Notes under the pieces: generated by a model
Told to the model about the DNA's origin: nothing
What the model saw: the letters and a program-made list of their open reading frames with translations, nothing else
Database searches by the model: none
Made by a program: the position numbers and the translations under genes
DNA from: Phoronis australis
Taxonomy: Eukaryota > Phoronida > Phoronidae
Assembly: GCA_002633005.1 (NCBI GenBank)
Contig: NMRA01000523.1
Location: 181,216 to 245,215, forward strand
Reading direction: 5' to 3'
DNA length: 64,000 nt
Part shown: positions 12,401-22,870 of the stretch, piece by piece
Numbering within the stretch: position 1 is the stretch's first letter
Layout of the letters: every line of letters starts with the position of its first letter

Positions 12401-15400
12401 TGCAATTTGTAATGCCTTTGGAGTGTTCGTGAGTGCAAATGATTTGAGAAGCTAGCAATGAATAAATCAATACGTTGCCGGCTTTAGGACGTGCAATAAA
12501 ACTAATTGACGGGACTCCGAGGGAGTAGGGGAGGTCATGCTTGCTGACAGAAACCTGTTTTGAAACAACTCGATTTCTATCCCACGGCCGGGTGTTAGGG
12601 GAATCTTTATTTACATTTACATTATTAAAATAATGATTGTACACATTCTGCCCTGACGGTTCTGTGGCCAAAGCGGAACCTGAATTCGCGACCCCCGACG
12701 GGGAAGCTGAGTAGATTTGCAGTGTCGTGGCTAATTCACCAACATAATCACGGCGAGCAGTTTACTTCTTTGGCTCACTACTAGTATAGTATTTTTGACT
12801 GGAAGTTTAGTTTCCAACTATGGCTGGTTTATGTTCGTGATGTCTGATCAGGTTCCGAGCCACTGGCCAGGATAACAAGCGTTTTGTGTGTTTAGAACTC
12901 AAAAATCACAAGTCTAAACAGCACATATCAAGGTTCTCCTGTCTGTATCTCACGGAAAAATACTTCGAATTTATCTCCGAAAAGACCCAAACTCCTGCTA
13001 CGGACCTTATTGGCCTGCCGAACTTTGTAGGCTACGGTGTCCAAATACCAGTAAATCCTTAACAGCGAAATAAAACAAAACACGTTTTTATAAGAACTCG
13101 GTGTATTTTTAAGGGTTTTACATTGAAGTTTGATGTTTTATTGGTTTTAAACGATGAACTCAAGCAATAAGCTGACACCAGTAACCCGTGTTTTGAACTG
13201 CTGAACAGACTGCGTGTGAAACCAATTTCGTCATTGGATAATTTCAACACCTCCGTCTGCCGTCAGGTGTCAGGTAACGCAACCGTACGTGCCCTTATGG
13301 AGTAGAACTACTCGATCTAAATTGATACAAATTAGGTTGTTTTTTGGGTGGCATGCTCCTTTAGTTATCTTACTGACATCATGACAAATCATTCAAACGG
13401 TTTTCGGAACTATCCATATGTTCTGTTGTCTGTGCACATTCACGGAGCCTCTCTATTATTTCTTGATCAGTGTATTCCTGTGAAATCTCAGATGCAATAA
13501 ACTAATTGACCGGGCACCTAGGCCGTGTGAACGCATGCTAATTCAGTGTTTGCTGACAGAAAGCTATTGTAAAACAATAATTCGATTTTATATCCTATGA
13601 TCAGATGATAGGAGAATCTTTATTTAGATATTCATATACATTATTCGAATCATTATTACTGTACAACTTTTTCCTTGACGGTTCTGTGGAAGGGTAACCT
13701 GATTCGCGGCCCACGCGGAGCTACATGTAGTAAGTAGATTTGCATTTTCGCGTCTAATTCAACAAAATAATCACGTGCACCTTTTTCCTTTGGCTCACTA
13801 GTATAATCTTTTCGTGACTAGAAGTTTAGCGATGGGCCTGATCGGGTTCCGAGTCACTGGCCGGGATAGCAAGCGTATTGTGCGTTTAGAAGTGAAAAAA
13901 TGCAAGTCTAAAATGACACACAGCTGTGTTCTCCTGTCTGTACTTCATGAATGATTAGAATTCATCCCATGCGCGTTGAATCTGTCTAGGGAAATACGGC
14001 CATGTAATAAACTATTCACCTCCCGCACTACTTCAACAGTGACCTCTGACATGGAAAGTTCTAAAGGTAGGTCAATGTTAACTCGACTTCGTTAGCCGGT
14101 TCAATCACCAAACTTTCGGAAAATAGCTTAAAGTAATGCAATCATAGCAATGTAAATACCCTCAACATACATGTACAATCAAGTCTCAAACGTAACATCT
14201 GGAACAGGACTGTTAATTATATGACTGCTTTGTCTCAGTTTTCATTTGCTAAATATTTTATCGTCTGCAACTCAGGGGCCGATTCCTCGATAACTATTGT
14301 TGTTACAGTATTTAACTATTTTCAGGAGATGTTACAAGTTCAATGAAAAGTTACCTTTGTTTTTCATCTTTGTCAGCCCTTTTCAAGTACATGTAATAAA
14401 TCGTCACATTTGAAACTGTTTCTTTAACTAGAGAAAGCTTGCAACCTAATGCGCAAGTACATATTACATATAGGATGTGATCCGTCACGTGAACAGCCTG
14501 AGTGAAGTATTTAAAAAATATGTGGAAATAATGAAATAAACTTATGAATTCGAAGCGTATGGGATAAATACAAAAGGTACCTTGATCGGTGTTCATGAAG
14601 TAATATCTCACGAAACATTATAACGCGTATTGACCGAGACCGAAGGTCGAGGTCGAATCGCGGAACAATGTTGAGTGGGACATTACTTCATGTACGCTTC
14701 TCTCTGTAAGTTTTTTGTAGTCACATAAAATCTACGAGAAAACTCTGTGTATTTGCAGATGCAGAAACCTTAGAGAGTCTTTCGTCTCCACGTGTAATCA
14801 ATACCCATCATTTCAGTTACATATTGCCGGCTGCAATTTGGAACACACGTTACAAGATAATCCATCCCATGCGCAATATCAAGGATATTCTCGTATCGAT
14901 GTACCATCATTTTAAGGGGCTGGGATATGTTAAAGGCTCGTTCGAATTTTTCATGGAAATCCGAAGCGAAGGTAACATTTGAATCGACAAGGCTTTAGTT
15001 GTTACAAGTTTTGAACTATTAACTGTGAGTGACGACATAGGAGGACTTAGGATCGAGAGTGCCCGACCCCCTATACACAGGACCACGAATAAGCCGTTTT
15101 TAGGGGTTTCTCCAATATTTTCATTCGAAGTTGCGGTTGTGCCTTTTATCTGCCAGTCGTGCACTTGCAATCCCGCGTGAAATATTCCCACCATTTCCTT
15201 GCCACATCTATCAAATTCAGTTTGTTAAAATAAGCCTAGTAAGGCCATACATAGAAAGAGGGGAAATTGGTCATTTTAAATGTTTGTTCTCTTGTCATCT
15301 ATATTGAATTAATGACTGCGCACAGTTGTTATCAGCTAACAGCGGATTGGTACTTGTCAGAGGATCATTATGAAAAATCTTACCGAATTGTCTCAGGGGT

Positions 15401-18400
15401 TATTTAATAAAAAGTGACATAAGACCTCAGAAATTTTGTCTTGCGCTCGGCAGAAAATTAAAGAAATACCACTTAATGAGCAAAAGTGCGAAGACTAAGA
15501 GAATATACACATGACTGCTGCGTGCTGATCTGTTAGATATGAACTATTTTAGGACTGTGATACGCCCAAAATTACTTGGCTAAACTTTTTTTAGCAATTG
15601 CGAAGCGGGACATTAGGACTAAATTTGTTTTACTTTAAAATGTTAAGTCACTTTCATAAAAAAGCGTTCGTGTCCTAATAAAAACGTTCAAGAAAAAAAT
15701 ATCTAAAGCCTGAAATCTCTAGATGGAGGGCTGATATCAGCTTAATACTCTGTCAGATGGTACGATTGCTTTAGACTGGGTGAACACTGCCTCTTCATAT
15801 GATGATATTTCTTGTGTTTTATGCTTTTTAAGATATTACCAAATGGTGGCTACGTTACGAAGAAGACTGGTTTTCCAAACATGGCAAAAATCCAAATGTG
15901 CTCTTCTTGCACTACGAAGATATGGTGAAAGTAAGTACATGTACACTGTACATAGAGTGCCAAAAATTGTTCTCCCATTTCATCCTAACGCCAGGATCAG
16001 ACTGCATGGTCTATTGTATGGTTACACAGTACTGTGAACCGTCACTCTCTCTGCATGCACGGGAATAACAAAAGCAATTTGTTTACTTCGATCACTGCCA
16101 TTCAAGTAAAAGGTGGTTGTCATACTACGTAACAGTAAACTGAAAGGGGTTTCCCTGATTTCAACTAATGGGAATGACTGAATGTTTGACGTCATTTCAT
16201 TACTTTAACCAATGAGAAGCCTTGTTAAACAACATTCGAGAGTGCTACCTTTCGTAGCACTGTAAAACAATGCATTGGAAGCGGACGCTTCACCAAAGGT
16301 GCGTGTGCGTGTAAATGAATTTTAAAAAAATGACTCGTGTGAGATTTTTTGCACCAGTGCCGTACATGTATAGATCACAGATAATGTCACACAAGACGGA
16401 ATTCTGGGAGGTGGCCTGTTGAGTAGGGCGTGGACCTACATTATAGAGGCCATGATCAAAAAGGCACGGGTCCAGGAATTAGTCAGAACTGATTGCATGT
16501 TGTCACTGGACGTGTCACAGAGCAGCTAGGTAGATGTGCTAAATAAGATGTCTTGCAGCTTGAGGTCGGTAGTAGCTGTGCGATACACTGGCAGGTCCTG
16601 AGACATCATGGGCAGAACGCATTTGACTGATTTAAAAGTCCCCCACAGCAAATGACGCCATTATAGTCGTCTGAGTTGAAGAGGATGCAAAATCCAGAAA
16701 CGCCATCAGTCGCCACGTTGAACATGCTTTTCTGGTATTGGATGCCTGTGGTGAATTCCCATGAGGAGAGGTATTTAGCCTGAAGAGGGAAGCACTCAGT
16801 GTAGGTGTCCAAGAATGAAATCAAAGGTTAGTGATCGACGTAAGGCGTGAATGGGTGGCCTAGAAAAAGAATCTGAAATGCTTAATTGTAGTGTAGGCAA
16901 ACAAACACTCACAGACGAAAGCGTCAGGAAGTTTTCGATAGAATATGAGGAACCTGTGAACCATCTTGACACTGTTCCAGTTGACTGCCTATGCATCTAA
17001 TGGGGGACTTGTGAGTGAATTTGGGATGGGGTGTGATATGACAATACGGCCTCTTCCTGGGCGTTTCTTGTTGGGTTTTTCACAAGAGGCTTGGCACTCT
17101 GTTGGTCAGTCAATCGTTCGGCGTTTATTGATTTCTTGAATATGGAGAGGGGTTGGATATCAGCTATGGGTGGAATAAAAGGACGATAATGAACTCATCA
17201 GTCCTAGAATCCGATTCAGGCGCTTTTGTCGGGGGAGCACAATCTCGGAAGAGAGGCCTCTCAGTTTGAGAACGGAGGAACTCCTTGGACATTAGTGTCC
17301 TATTGACATGGAGTAAGATGAAATCCACCACAAGGCCACCGAAGAACCACATGGTCTTGTTGATGGCAATTCGACTAGAAGAAAGGAGCTTAAAAATATG
17401 AAGAATGGATTCTAAATGCGAGTGAGAGCAATTGGCCACCATAAAATTGTCACAGTATATAAAAGTGAAAGAAATCTCCAGTAGACTATTACCCATAAGG
17501 CGCTCAAAAAAGCTTTTGCAGCGCCCTCGAGTCCAAAGGACATAATATTGTGAAATTTACAGAGTACGAAAGGGGTGTTAATAGCAGATCTATGGCGGAA
17601 GAAATATAGCATACTGTCAGATGGTTTTTTGAAATCCAGAATATGCTGGCAATTATATCGGTGGTCCGTAGTTGAGGCATTCGTGTGCATCTAGTCACCA
17701 CAGAGCCACCAAAGACCCCCCCCCCCGGCATGAGGACGAAATAGAGTAGTTCATGGTGACTTGGGCAGACGAATGACTTCCATGTGTTTCATCCGCAGGC
17801 TCGTGCGTGAACTGGTGGTCCGTGAGCTGAGTGCTTATTGGCATTGTGACGCAAGTACCTTCGGCAACTGTTGGAGGAGATTAGAGTTACTGATTGCGTG
17901 GGATGAACAGAGAGAACTGCAAAGTTCGGGGGATTTTAGTGTTTCTAAGAAAAAAAAACAGAGGATTATAAATGTTTCTAAGGTCGATGATGATGGGGCC
18001 ATTGAAACAATCAACACCAAGAATTTAGCAAGTGACTGGGCGAGACAACATTCACGATTGCTGCGTTCCTATGGGATGAAATACTCAGGAAAAGTGCGTT
18101 TGCGTTAGTTGTCCCATCAGCAGCTGCAGATAGTAGTGTGGATTGCGGATTAATTTACCGTCACTTGCTGAGGCAGCATAAAGCACCAGTGTCGGTTAAA
18201 AAGGAATGACCGGCGCGTTTAACAACCATTGAGAACGTATCGAAGTTAGAAACTCCGGCTGTTGCGTTTTTCTGGTTGATTGTCTTGTACGTGCAGGCAA
18301 ATTCGTCACGATCAATGTTCATTTTAGAGTCTGGTGTTCGCCATGCAGGGCGTTGTTTCTGCGCGTGGGCGTAGACGGTCTCTTGCCCCTAAGACCATAG

Positions 18401-20000
18401 TGGACCAGGAGTTCGCTATTTTTCCGGAGATTTCCCCAATTGTTCGATAAAAGCTGTCTTTACAGTGCCATACGTGTTCGTATGGGCCCCCTATCATGGT
18501 TGACAGGGATAGGTGACACTCCTCCGCTGTGATAACATCAACAACGCTGACGAGATAATCGTATTTTGTTTGATCTTTACCAACTCCTTTAGTGATAATC
18601 GAGTCTGTAATTTGCCTTGCCAGTCCTCGGACGACTTGTTCAAGAATTTTTTGGGAACAGCTTTGACTTGGATTGACTGAACAACAGGAGTCTGAAGGCG
18701 AAATCTACAAGTTTCGTTTCACCAGATTTCCCTTTCGCCGTTTCAACCTATTTCTGCGTCGGGGTAACTAGTGGAGAGTTAAGTGTGAGTAACGAACAGT
18801 ACCGCAAGCGTTGGATAAGATTTATTGCGTCACCGGGAACAGTGTACACTTCCGGAAACTAAGAAAATGAAAAAATTAAGTAATCTGATGGAATCGTTAC
18901 AATAGCCAAATGAATGTTCACGTGATTTCGCCTAAAACTTATGCGTGACCCTAATACAACGTGGATGCACATACAGTACGTCTGCGCACAAAAACAACAA
19001 AGTACCTAATAAAAAATATATATATTTTAGGTTTCAGGGCGACTGCATGAAAAGCTGATGTTTTAGTCTACTTCTCAGTTATACATTACATCTGTCGCAA
19101 ATGAGAGGTACCTCTGTCCTGCGTCAATGTACAGTAACGCAGACAAATTAGTGAAACGAGTTTGAGTTTTATCTCAGTTAAAAGGTTTTTTCAAGGTGTA
19201 TTAGTTTTAGGTGATGTGACACTGGTTATGGACTTCTGTGGTTTTGATGAAAAGGTAAACAGTTACAGTGTATGTAAAATAAAATGGAAGCCATATCTTA
19301 GACATTTGTGTCAGCTTTTTTGAAATTTTGTCTTGAATATTGTATTCATTATGATCTTTAGGCCATGTTACTTTTGTGGCTGCTTGTCTGTGAATGTTAA
19401 TTTTATTTTCGTGCAAAACCGTACTTAAGCGAGACGCAAGAAATTTATTACTTTCAGAAAACACAGGCTTTTGTTGAACGCAATTTTGTAGATATTTGAC
19501 AAGCAACTGACAATAAAGCTACTGAAAGTTATTTCCTCTAGTACCATGGTTTGCATGTCGTTGCAGGATCCAGTCCAAATGGTTAAGAACGTTGCCGCGT
19601 TTCTGGACGTGCCAGTCACCGAAAACAGAGTGGCAGTGGTGGCCGATAAGACTTCGCTCAAGAATATGAAAGCCAACAAAGTGGAGCACGGGCCCAAAGG
19701 AAAAGTAGTTCAAGGAGTATTCTACAGAAAGGGTAAATTTCGGTCTCTTTCACTTTCGAACAAAACGTTTTCATTCACGCAGAGAAAGCTCAGGAATTAC
19801 TTGATTCCTCGGTTGTTGTTTCAGGGAAGCATGTATGCCCTGGATGATTTCGTTAGTTGACGCATAGGTTTTAACACAAAATACTTATCTTTGCAGGCCA
19901 ACCTAGGGATTGGAAAAACTACTTCACGGTAGCGATGAATGAGCGTTTTGACAACGATCACAAGCAACAATTGAAAGATTTAGGAATGCTTAATGATTGA
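3230..20000 (+). CDS. Cytosolic sulfotransferase (SULT family), six-exon gene, 286 aa
   Basis: The protein would transfer sulfate from PAPS to a small hydroxyl or amine acceptor in the cytosol; the acceptor cannot be read from sequence. Exons are 3230-3413, 11052-11147, 14759-14971, 15833-15930, 19567-19732 and 19897-20000. All five junctions are GT-AG, phases agree (1,1,1,0,1) and the total is 861 nt. Seen motifs: the PAPS loop FGKSGTHW (residues 58-65), the catalytic His in VINTHH (His110 or His111), the 3'-phosphate motif RNIKDILVSMYHHF with Arg132 and Ser140, KWW at 168-170, NVLFLHYEDM at 186-195, RKG at 251-253, and the dimerisation motif KNYFTVAMNE (259-268). SULT enzymes are usually 280-300 aa, so it looks complete. 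The usual Gly of the RKGxxGDWKN box is Arg256, and the stretch between residues 160 and 168 is shorter than in mammalian SULTs. The start is the first ATG in an open frame. Introns, especially 1 and 2, are stuffed with transposons. I see no broken codon. Confidence 0.93.
5090..5500 (+). repeat. Interspersed repeat F, copy 1
   Basis: Inverse of 54719-55090: shares GATGGGAAGT, CGGTGGCCGCATTTGGCC-like, AGCGCTTTTTAAGTGATAGT and CGCGCTTCGCTC blocks in reverse order. CpG-rich at one end. Confidence 0.65.
5993..9502. mobile_element. 3.5 kb terminal-inverted-repeat element in sulfotransferase intron 1
   Basis: The ends are AATGGGGCTATTCGGAGAAT at 5993 and its inverse GATTTTCCGAATAGCCCCATT at 9482-9502, with a second perfect inverse pair inside (ACTAGTGGTGAT near 6036, ATCACCACTAGT near 9444). 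The interior is AT-rich and I recognise no transposase. A small acceptor-preceded frame at 6966-7087 and a 62-codon frame at 7843-7655 (-) are the only candidates. No clear target-site duplication. Probably a non-autonomous DNA transposon. Confidence 0.65.
10430..10760 (-). pseudogene. PIF/Harbinger transposase C-terminal relic
   Basis: Read across frames on the - strand, this stretch shows FPLRTWMVNPYSQKG followed by a broken YRLSRARR-ENAFG-like segment and LLQQPTKVAAVVEACLTL, which is the order found at the C-terminus of PIF/Harbinger (HARBI1-type) transposases. At least one stop and frame changes interrupt it, and no ends are visible. It sits just upstream of sulfotransferase exon 2. Confidence 0.6.
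11052..11147 (+). CDS. Sulfotransferase exon 2
   Basis: Follows the acceptor TTTTACAG and completes the split Gly codon of KSG, then reads THWLWEVVSMLL, the alpha helix after the PAPS loop. Donor GTAAGA at 11148; ends in phase 1. Confidence 0.92.
11742..13363 (-). mobile_element. TIR element of unrecognised family, copy 1
   Basis: Bounded by 18-bp inverted repeats, TAAAGGAGAATGCCACCC (11742-11759) and GGGTGGCATGCTCCTTTA (13346-13363), with one mismatch. It is the inverted counterpart of 36842-38509. The - strand frame at 12153-11794 matches the C-terminal two thirds of the copy 3 protein (FHGLILAI, LPKHFGLSRKSKKRYNRF, SSQVNAT) but is frameshifted upstream, so this copy is dead. A second block, 13090-12900, matches copy 3 near 37200-37300. 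Confidence 0.75.
13381..13940 (-). mobile_element. Same unrecognised family, truncated tandem copy 2
   Basis: Starts right after copy 1 and repeats the order of 12135-12930: the TDQEIIERLREC-like coding remnant, the AATAAACTAATTGAC block, the GAATCTTTATTTA block and the GATCGGGTTCCGAG block, then fades. It lacks both terminal repeats. The two adjacent copies suggest an insertion next to, or unequal exchange within, an older copy. Confidence 0.6.
14593..14696. repeat. Short palindromic MITE
   Basis: Left arm CATGAAGTAATATCTCACG, right arm GAGTGGGACATTACTTCATG, about 27 bp with few mismatches around a ~50-bp centre. A related half-site lies at 4632-4680 (TTGAAGTAATATCCCACGAG). Foldback element just upstream of sulfotransferase exon 3. 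Confidence 0.6.
14759..14971 (+). CDS. Sulfotransferase exon 3 (catalytic His, 3'-phosphate site)
   Basis: Acceptor ATTTGCAG. Reads SPRVINTHHF (catalytic His region), then KIIHPMRNIKDILVSMYHHF, the 3'-phosphoadenosine binding motif, then GSFEFFMEI. Donor GTAACA at 14972. An open frame on the opposite strand here is only a shadow. Confidence 0.93.
15833..15930 (+). CDS. Sulfotransferase exon 4
   Basis: Acceptor CTTTTTAAG, completing an Asp codon, then ITKWWLRYEEDW and NVLFLHYEDMVK, the conserved strand before the PAPS-binding loop. Donor GTAAGT at 15931; ends in phase 0. Confidence 0.92.
16606..17000 (-). pseudogene. Retroelement RNase H remnant
   Basis: A stretch resembling the RNase H region that follows gypsy RT (FSRPPIHALRRSLTFDF, counterpart of the GRxFxxxTDHxPLTF box). 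Weak and frameshifted; the call rests on its position behind the RT remnant. Confidence 0.4.
17160..17740 (-). pseudogene. Ty3/gypsy reverse transcriptase remnant
   Basis: Split over frames: a palm segment with FHNIMSFGLEGAAKAF (counterpart of the MPFGLxNAAxTFQ box), then FTFIYCDNFMVA, the catalytic box in which the second Asp of YxDD has become Asn, then HLESILHIFKLL. The lost Asp and frame breaks mean it is inactive. Confidence 0.75.
18165..18230 (-). pseudogene. Retroelement aspartic protease remnant
   Basis: The - strand shows FLTDTGAL, the active-site motif of retroelement proteases (DTGA), followed within a few codons by a stop. Lies between the gag-like and RT-like remnants. Confidence 0.6.
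19567..19732 (+). CDS. Sulfotransferase exon 5
   Basis: Acceptor GTTGCAG. Reads DPVQMVKNVAAFLDVP, the helix that follows YEDM in SULTs, then the SLKNMKANK segment and FYRK. Donor GTAAAT at 19733 in phase 1. Confidence 0.93.
19897..20000 (+). CDS. Sulfotransferase exon 6 (terminal, dimer motif)
   Basis: Acceptor CTTTGCAG. Completes RKG and reads DWKNYFTVAMNERFD, with the KxxxTVxxxE dimerisation motif, then a short tail and TGA at 19998-20000. I see no canonical AATAAA close behind the stop. Confidence 0.93.
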
Positions 20001-20284
20001 TTCATGTAATTTGTTTAGTCCATGATTTCCCACGCTCCTCAATTCTAGTTGTAATAAGTGCTTTTTGGAGCTACAGTACGTTTTGTCCTGATCTGTCCAA
20101 AAGAGGAATATAAATATACATTTCAACTGCTACGCGTTCTACCTACTCTTTTTATAATTATCCAGAAACCAGGCATTACGCCATTGCAAGCAATCGCGCA
20201 CATGTATTCATCCGAGCCTCTTTCGCAAGATTTTTCGAGCCACAGCAAAGCTTAACATCTGTTTCAGCATGTTTTAATAGCCTC

Positions 20285-20428
20285 CCGTTCAGTAACGCTA
20301 GGACCTCGCTACAAAGCAAGACTTCGGGAGATTACGTGAGATATCGCCGTGTATTTTAAATGAAAGCTCATGACTTTGGCTAGATTTTAGCTAGGTACTA
20401 GCCTATAGGTCCCAACGTTATTGAACGG
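20285..20428. repeat. Palindromic MITE family M, copy 1 (144 bp)
   Basis: Ends CCGTTCAGTAACGCTAGGACC and its inverse GGTCCCAACGTTATTGAACGG, with an ATTTTAAATG core. A second copy lies at 49668-49794. It starts about 285 bases after the sulfotransferase stop codon. Confidence 0.7.
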
Positions 20429-20814
20429 ATGCCAGGTTTCCACCAGTTCACTTAAAAGCCGCATTTTGCCGTTTATCTTTCACTGTTGAATTCTTAACCG
20501 GAGTGATTTGGGGTTTGCATTATTGTCGATTGAGTTGTCAACTCAAATCGCCCGCAGTTCCAATGCGCCGTTTTCGATTCGCAATTTAGGGTTGGGTATC
20601 CCCAATATACTGTCGCTGATGCTTTCGATGTCCCTTTGGTTATAGAAATGGAATATTAACACGTCAGTATGGAATACTGTGTGTCCGATTAGGTGAACAT
20701 AAAATCAAGGAGTGTAGTAGTAGAGGAGAGTTCACTTGTGAGTTCGCTGTTACCGCTACTACTAGCCCCGCCAAGTGATGAACAAGCAACAGTCAACCAG
20801 GAAGTGCCAAAACA

Positions 20815-22231
20815 ATGGGGAAGGACACATTATGCAGTGCGATAAATTGCACTAATTCATCCACGACAACCCCAGACGTGTCGTTTTTAGGTTTTCTAAG
20901 GATCCGGAAAAGTAAGTATCATATGTAATTCAATAACATAATACATTGTCTTTCATTTTGTGTGTTCTGTTCACAGTTGTTAGACAAGTCGATCGCACGT
21001 CCCGGTGCCACTGTCTGTTGTTTGCAGTGTAGGCTAGGCCTACTGGTCAGCCGGCGGAAGGACTACTGATTAACGTACGATGTGATCGTCTGCTTTTTGG
21101 ATACTTGCAGTCCATGTATTCCAAATCAAAATGTCACTCTAACGATCGCAGGGATAATTTTAGGAAAACATAGCCATGGCCATGGGTGAATATGAATCAT
21201 CGAGGTGACACGGCCATGGCACAATCACAGCCACAGGGACTCAAGTTTTCATTAGTCAAGTTAGAGACATAACGTAGAATTGTCGTGAGGACTTGACAGG
21301 TCGCCTCATGGGTCTCACGCTCCACTGATTTATATACACTAGCTTGAAAAGGCTTTGCCCAGTTACACATTTTGTGTCATAAAACTGAGAGATAATCATA
21401 CCTGCAGCTAATGCAGCTAGTAGAACTTGTCTCGTTTATCACATTGGTGTAGGCTCACAGAAGAACTGTGATTTTCTGTTGAGCCCAGACCGTCCGGAGT
21501 TGCACCATATACCAACTCCGGACGGTCTCTCACGACGATTTAGCGTTATGGAATCTGTGGGTCTCGGTGAAAAGTTGTGCGGCCCCTTAAAATATCCGTG
21601 GATCGACATTTGAGTCCTAGTTTTTTTAGTTGACGCTTAGACGCTTTTGTCTCTATCACAATCACAGTACGACAGGACTTCTGTAGTGTAGTGTAGTTTA
21701 GTGTAGGCTACCAGTCTTCTGTGAACCTGGTGAGTATGAGGTTTGTTCCTGAGTCTCTCATTGGTTTCTGTTCAGGTGCAAGCACTGGGAGCCGACCTTA
21801 TGAATAGAGTGCATCCTACTTGTCCAAGAACTGCAACTTATGCTCTCATCACTTCGAGGAGTCCATGTTGATGAATGAAGAACAAGCTGGTATTGAATGC
21901 AGTGCCCGAGCAGTATTTGATGTCCCCAGTCCACCAAAAATGAAGACGTCAAAAAGTTCTACGGAAATTATGTTACAGCTGTGGAATAGGCTTTTTGCAT
22001 TTCTGATTATCGTCTCACAAAGCAAGTACTGGAACATCACGTGTAGAAAGGACAATTAGTCAAAATCTGGTTTTCGTATTTTACTAAGGTTGATCAGATT
22101 GAAACAGTTTATGAATGGTTAGCCTGTGATTTGAAGAGAGCCAAAGTGAAACTGATGTGTCTTTTAGAGTCTGAATGGTGGGCTGACATTTTGTTAAACC
22201 CAAGCTATCCATATCATTTTGCTTCTCAATG
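20815..22231 (+). pseudogene. THAP zinc-finger gene of copy A (frameshifted)
   Basis: Exon 1 (20815-20911) starts MGKDTLCSAINCTNSS, the first Cys pair of a THAP finger, but one base is missing before the conserved FRFSKDPE segment; the donor is GTAAGT. Exon 2 (from 21776) holds VQALGADLMNR, then after a one-base loss the CxLCxxHFEESM motif with the third Cys and the His of the C2CH finger. The last block (~22045-22231) matches the intact reading frame at 29811-29572. Two frameshifts make it a pseudogene. The intact protein would bind DNA through the THAP finger. Confidence 0.75.
21487..21528. repeat. Perfect 16-bp hairpin inside copy A
   Basis: AGACCGTCCGGAGTTG (21487-21502) and its exact inverse (21513-21528) around a 10-base loop, in the intron between THAP exons 1 and 2. 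Confidence 0.85.
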
Positions 22232-22654
22232 ACACTGAAACACCTCTGTGAGTAAATTAGTTATCAGCTTCAACGCATTTCGTTGGCAAAAAGAGCTGTT
22301 GTTTACTAGTGAATAGAGAGTGAGAAGGTTGGTTAGATTTTCTTGTTGTATTGGTGTATGTGTTGCCTATTTTGTACGTTTTTGGAGATTGTGATTAATT
22401 TAAGCTCCAGTTGTGGCTAAGTAACAAATATGATCTTGTGGTCTAGCTTTAGCTTACCTGAAATATTTACTGTTATTGATAATATGAACAGTGGGTATAG
22501 AAAATAAAAATTTTAGTTTTATCATCCATTAAAAGTCTTTTTAATTCAGTTTTGTATGAAGTTGTGTGGCTAGTGAATATTTTGATTGCTGTTCAGCACC
22601 TCTTAACTTTTTTGTCATGACATTTTGAGCTTGGACTGGTTATGGTGGGGATAT

Positions 22655-22870
22655 ACTCAATGTGGGGGGGGCTCGAATTCCCGACGATGTAGACCTTTTG
22701 CTAACAAGTGAGTGGGCGGACTAAAAAAAAAAAAAAAAAAGGGGACCACTACTGTGAATTGCGCGTTTACGTTTCTTTAGTGGACTTTTGTCCCATTTTC
22801 TCGGACTTTTTGTCTCGTTCAAGCCCCCCGGGCCCCCTGGGTGCGCGCGTGGGAGAGTGCAATCGAGTTT
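22655..22870 (+). repeat. Interspersed repeat E, copy 3, with poly-A run
   Basis: Inverse orientation to copies 1 and 2, recognisable by CCCATTTTCTCGGACTTTTT and GACCTTTTGCTAACA. Contains an 18-base A run near 22723. Confidence 0.45.

Larger units (their letters stand above)
16600..18740 (-). mobile_element. Degenerate Ty3/gypsy-type LTR retroelement (sulfotransferase intron 4)
   Basis: Read on the - strand, remnants come in the order gag (about 18700-18290), protease, reverse transcriptase, RNase H, which is Ty3/gypsy order. Each is interrupted by stops and frame changes. No long terminal repeats were found at the margins, so it is an old internal fragment with no coding capacity. Confidence 0.75.

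Noticed and set aside
14907-15194. 95-codon frame on the - strand
   Set aside because: Antisense shadow of sulfotransferase exon 3.
16411-16480. A-box-like GTGGCCTGTTGAGTAGGGCG
   Set aside because: The expected B box is only loosely matched (CACGGGTCCAGG) and no acceptor stem forms.
17761-18108. 115-codon + strand frame with KKKKQRIINVSKVDDDG
   Set aside because: Lies antisense to the Ty3/gypsy remnant and has no motif of its own.
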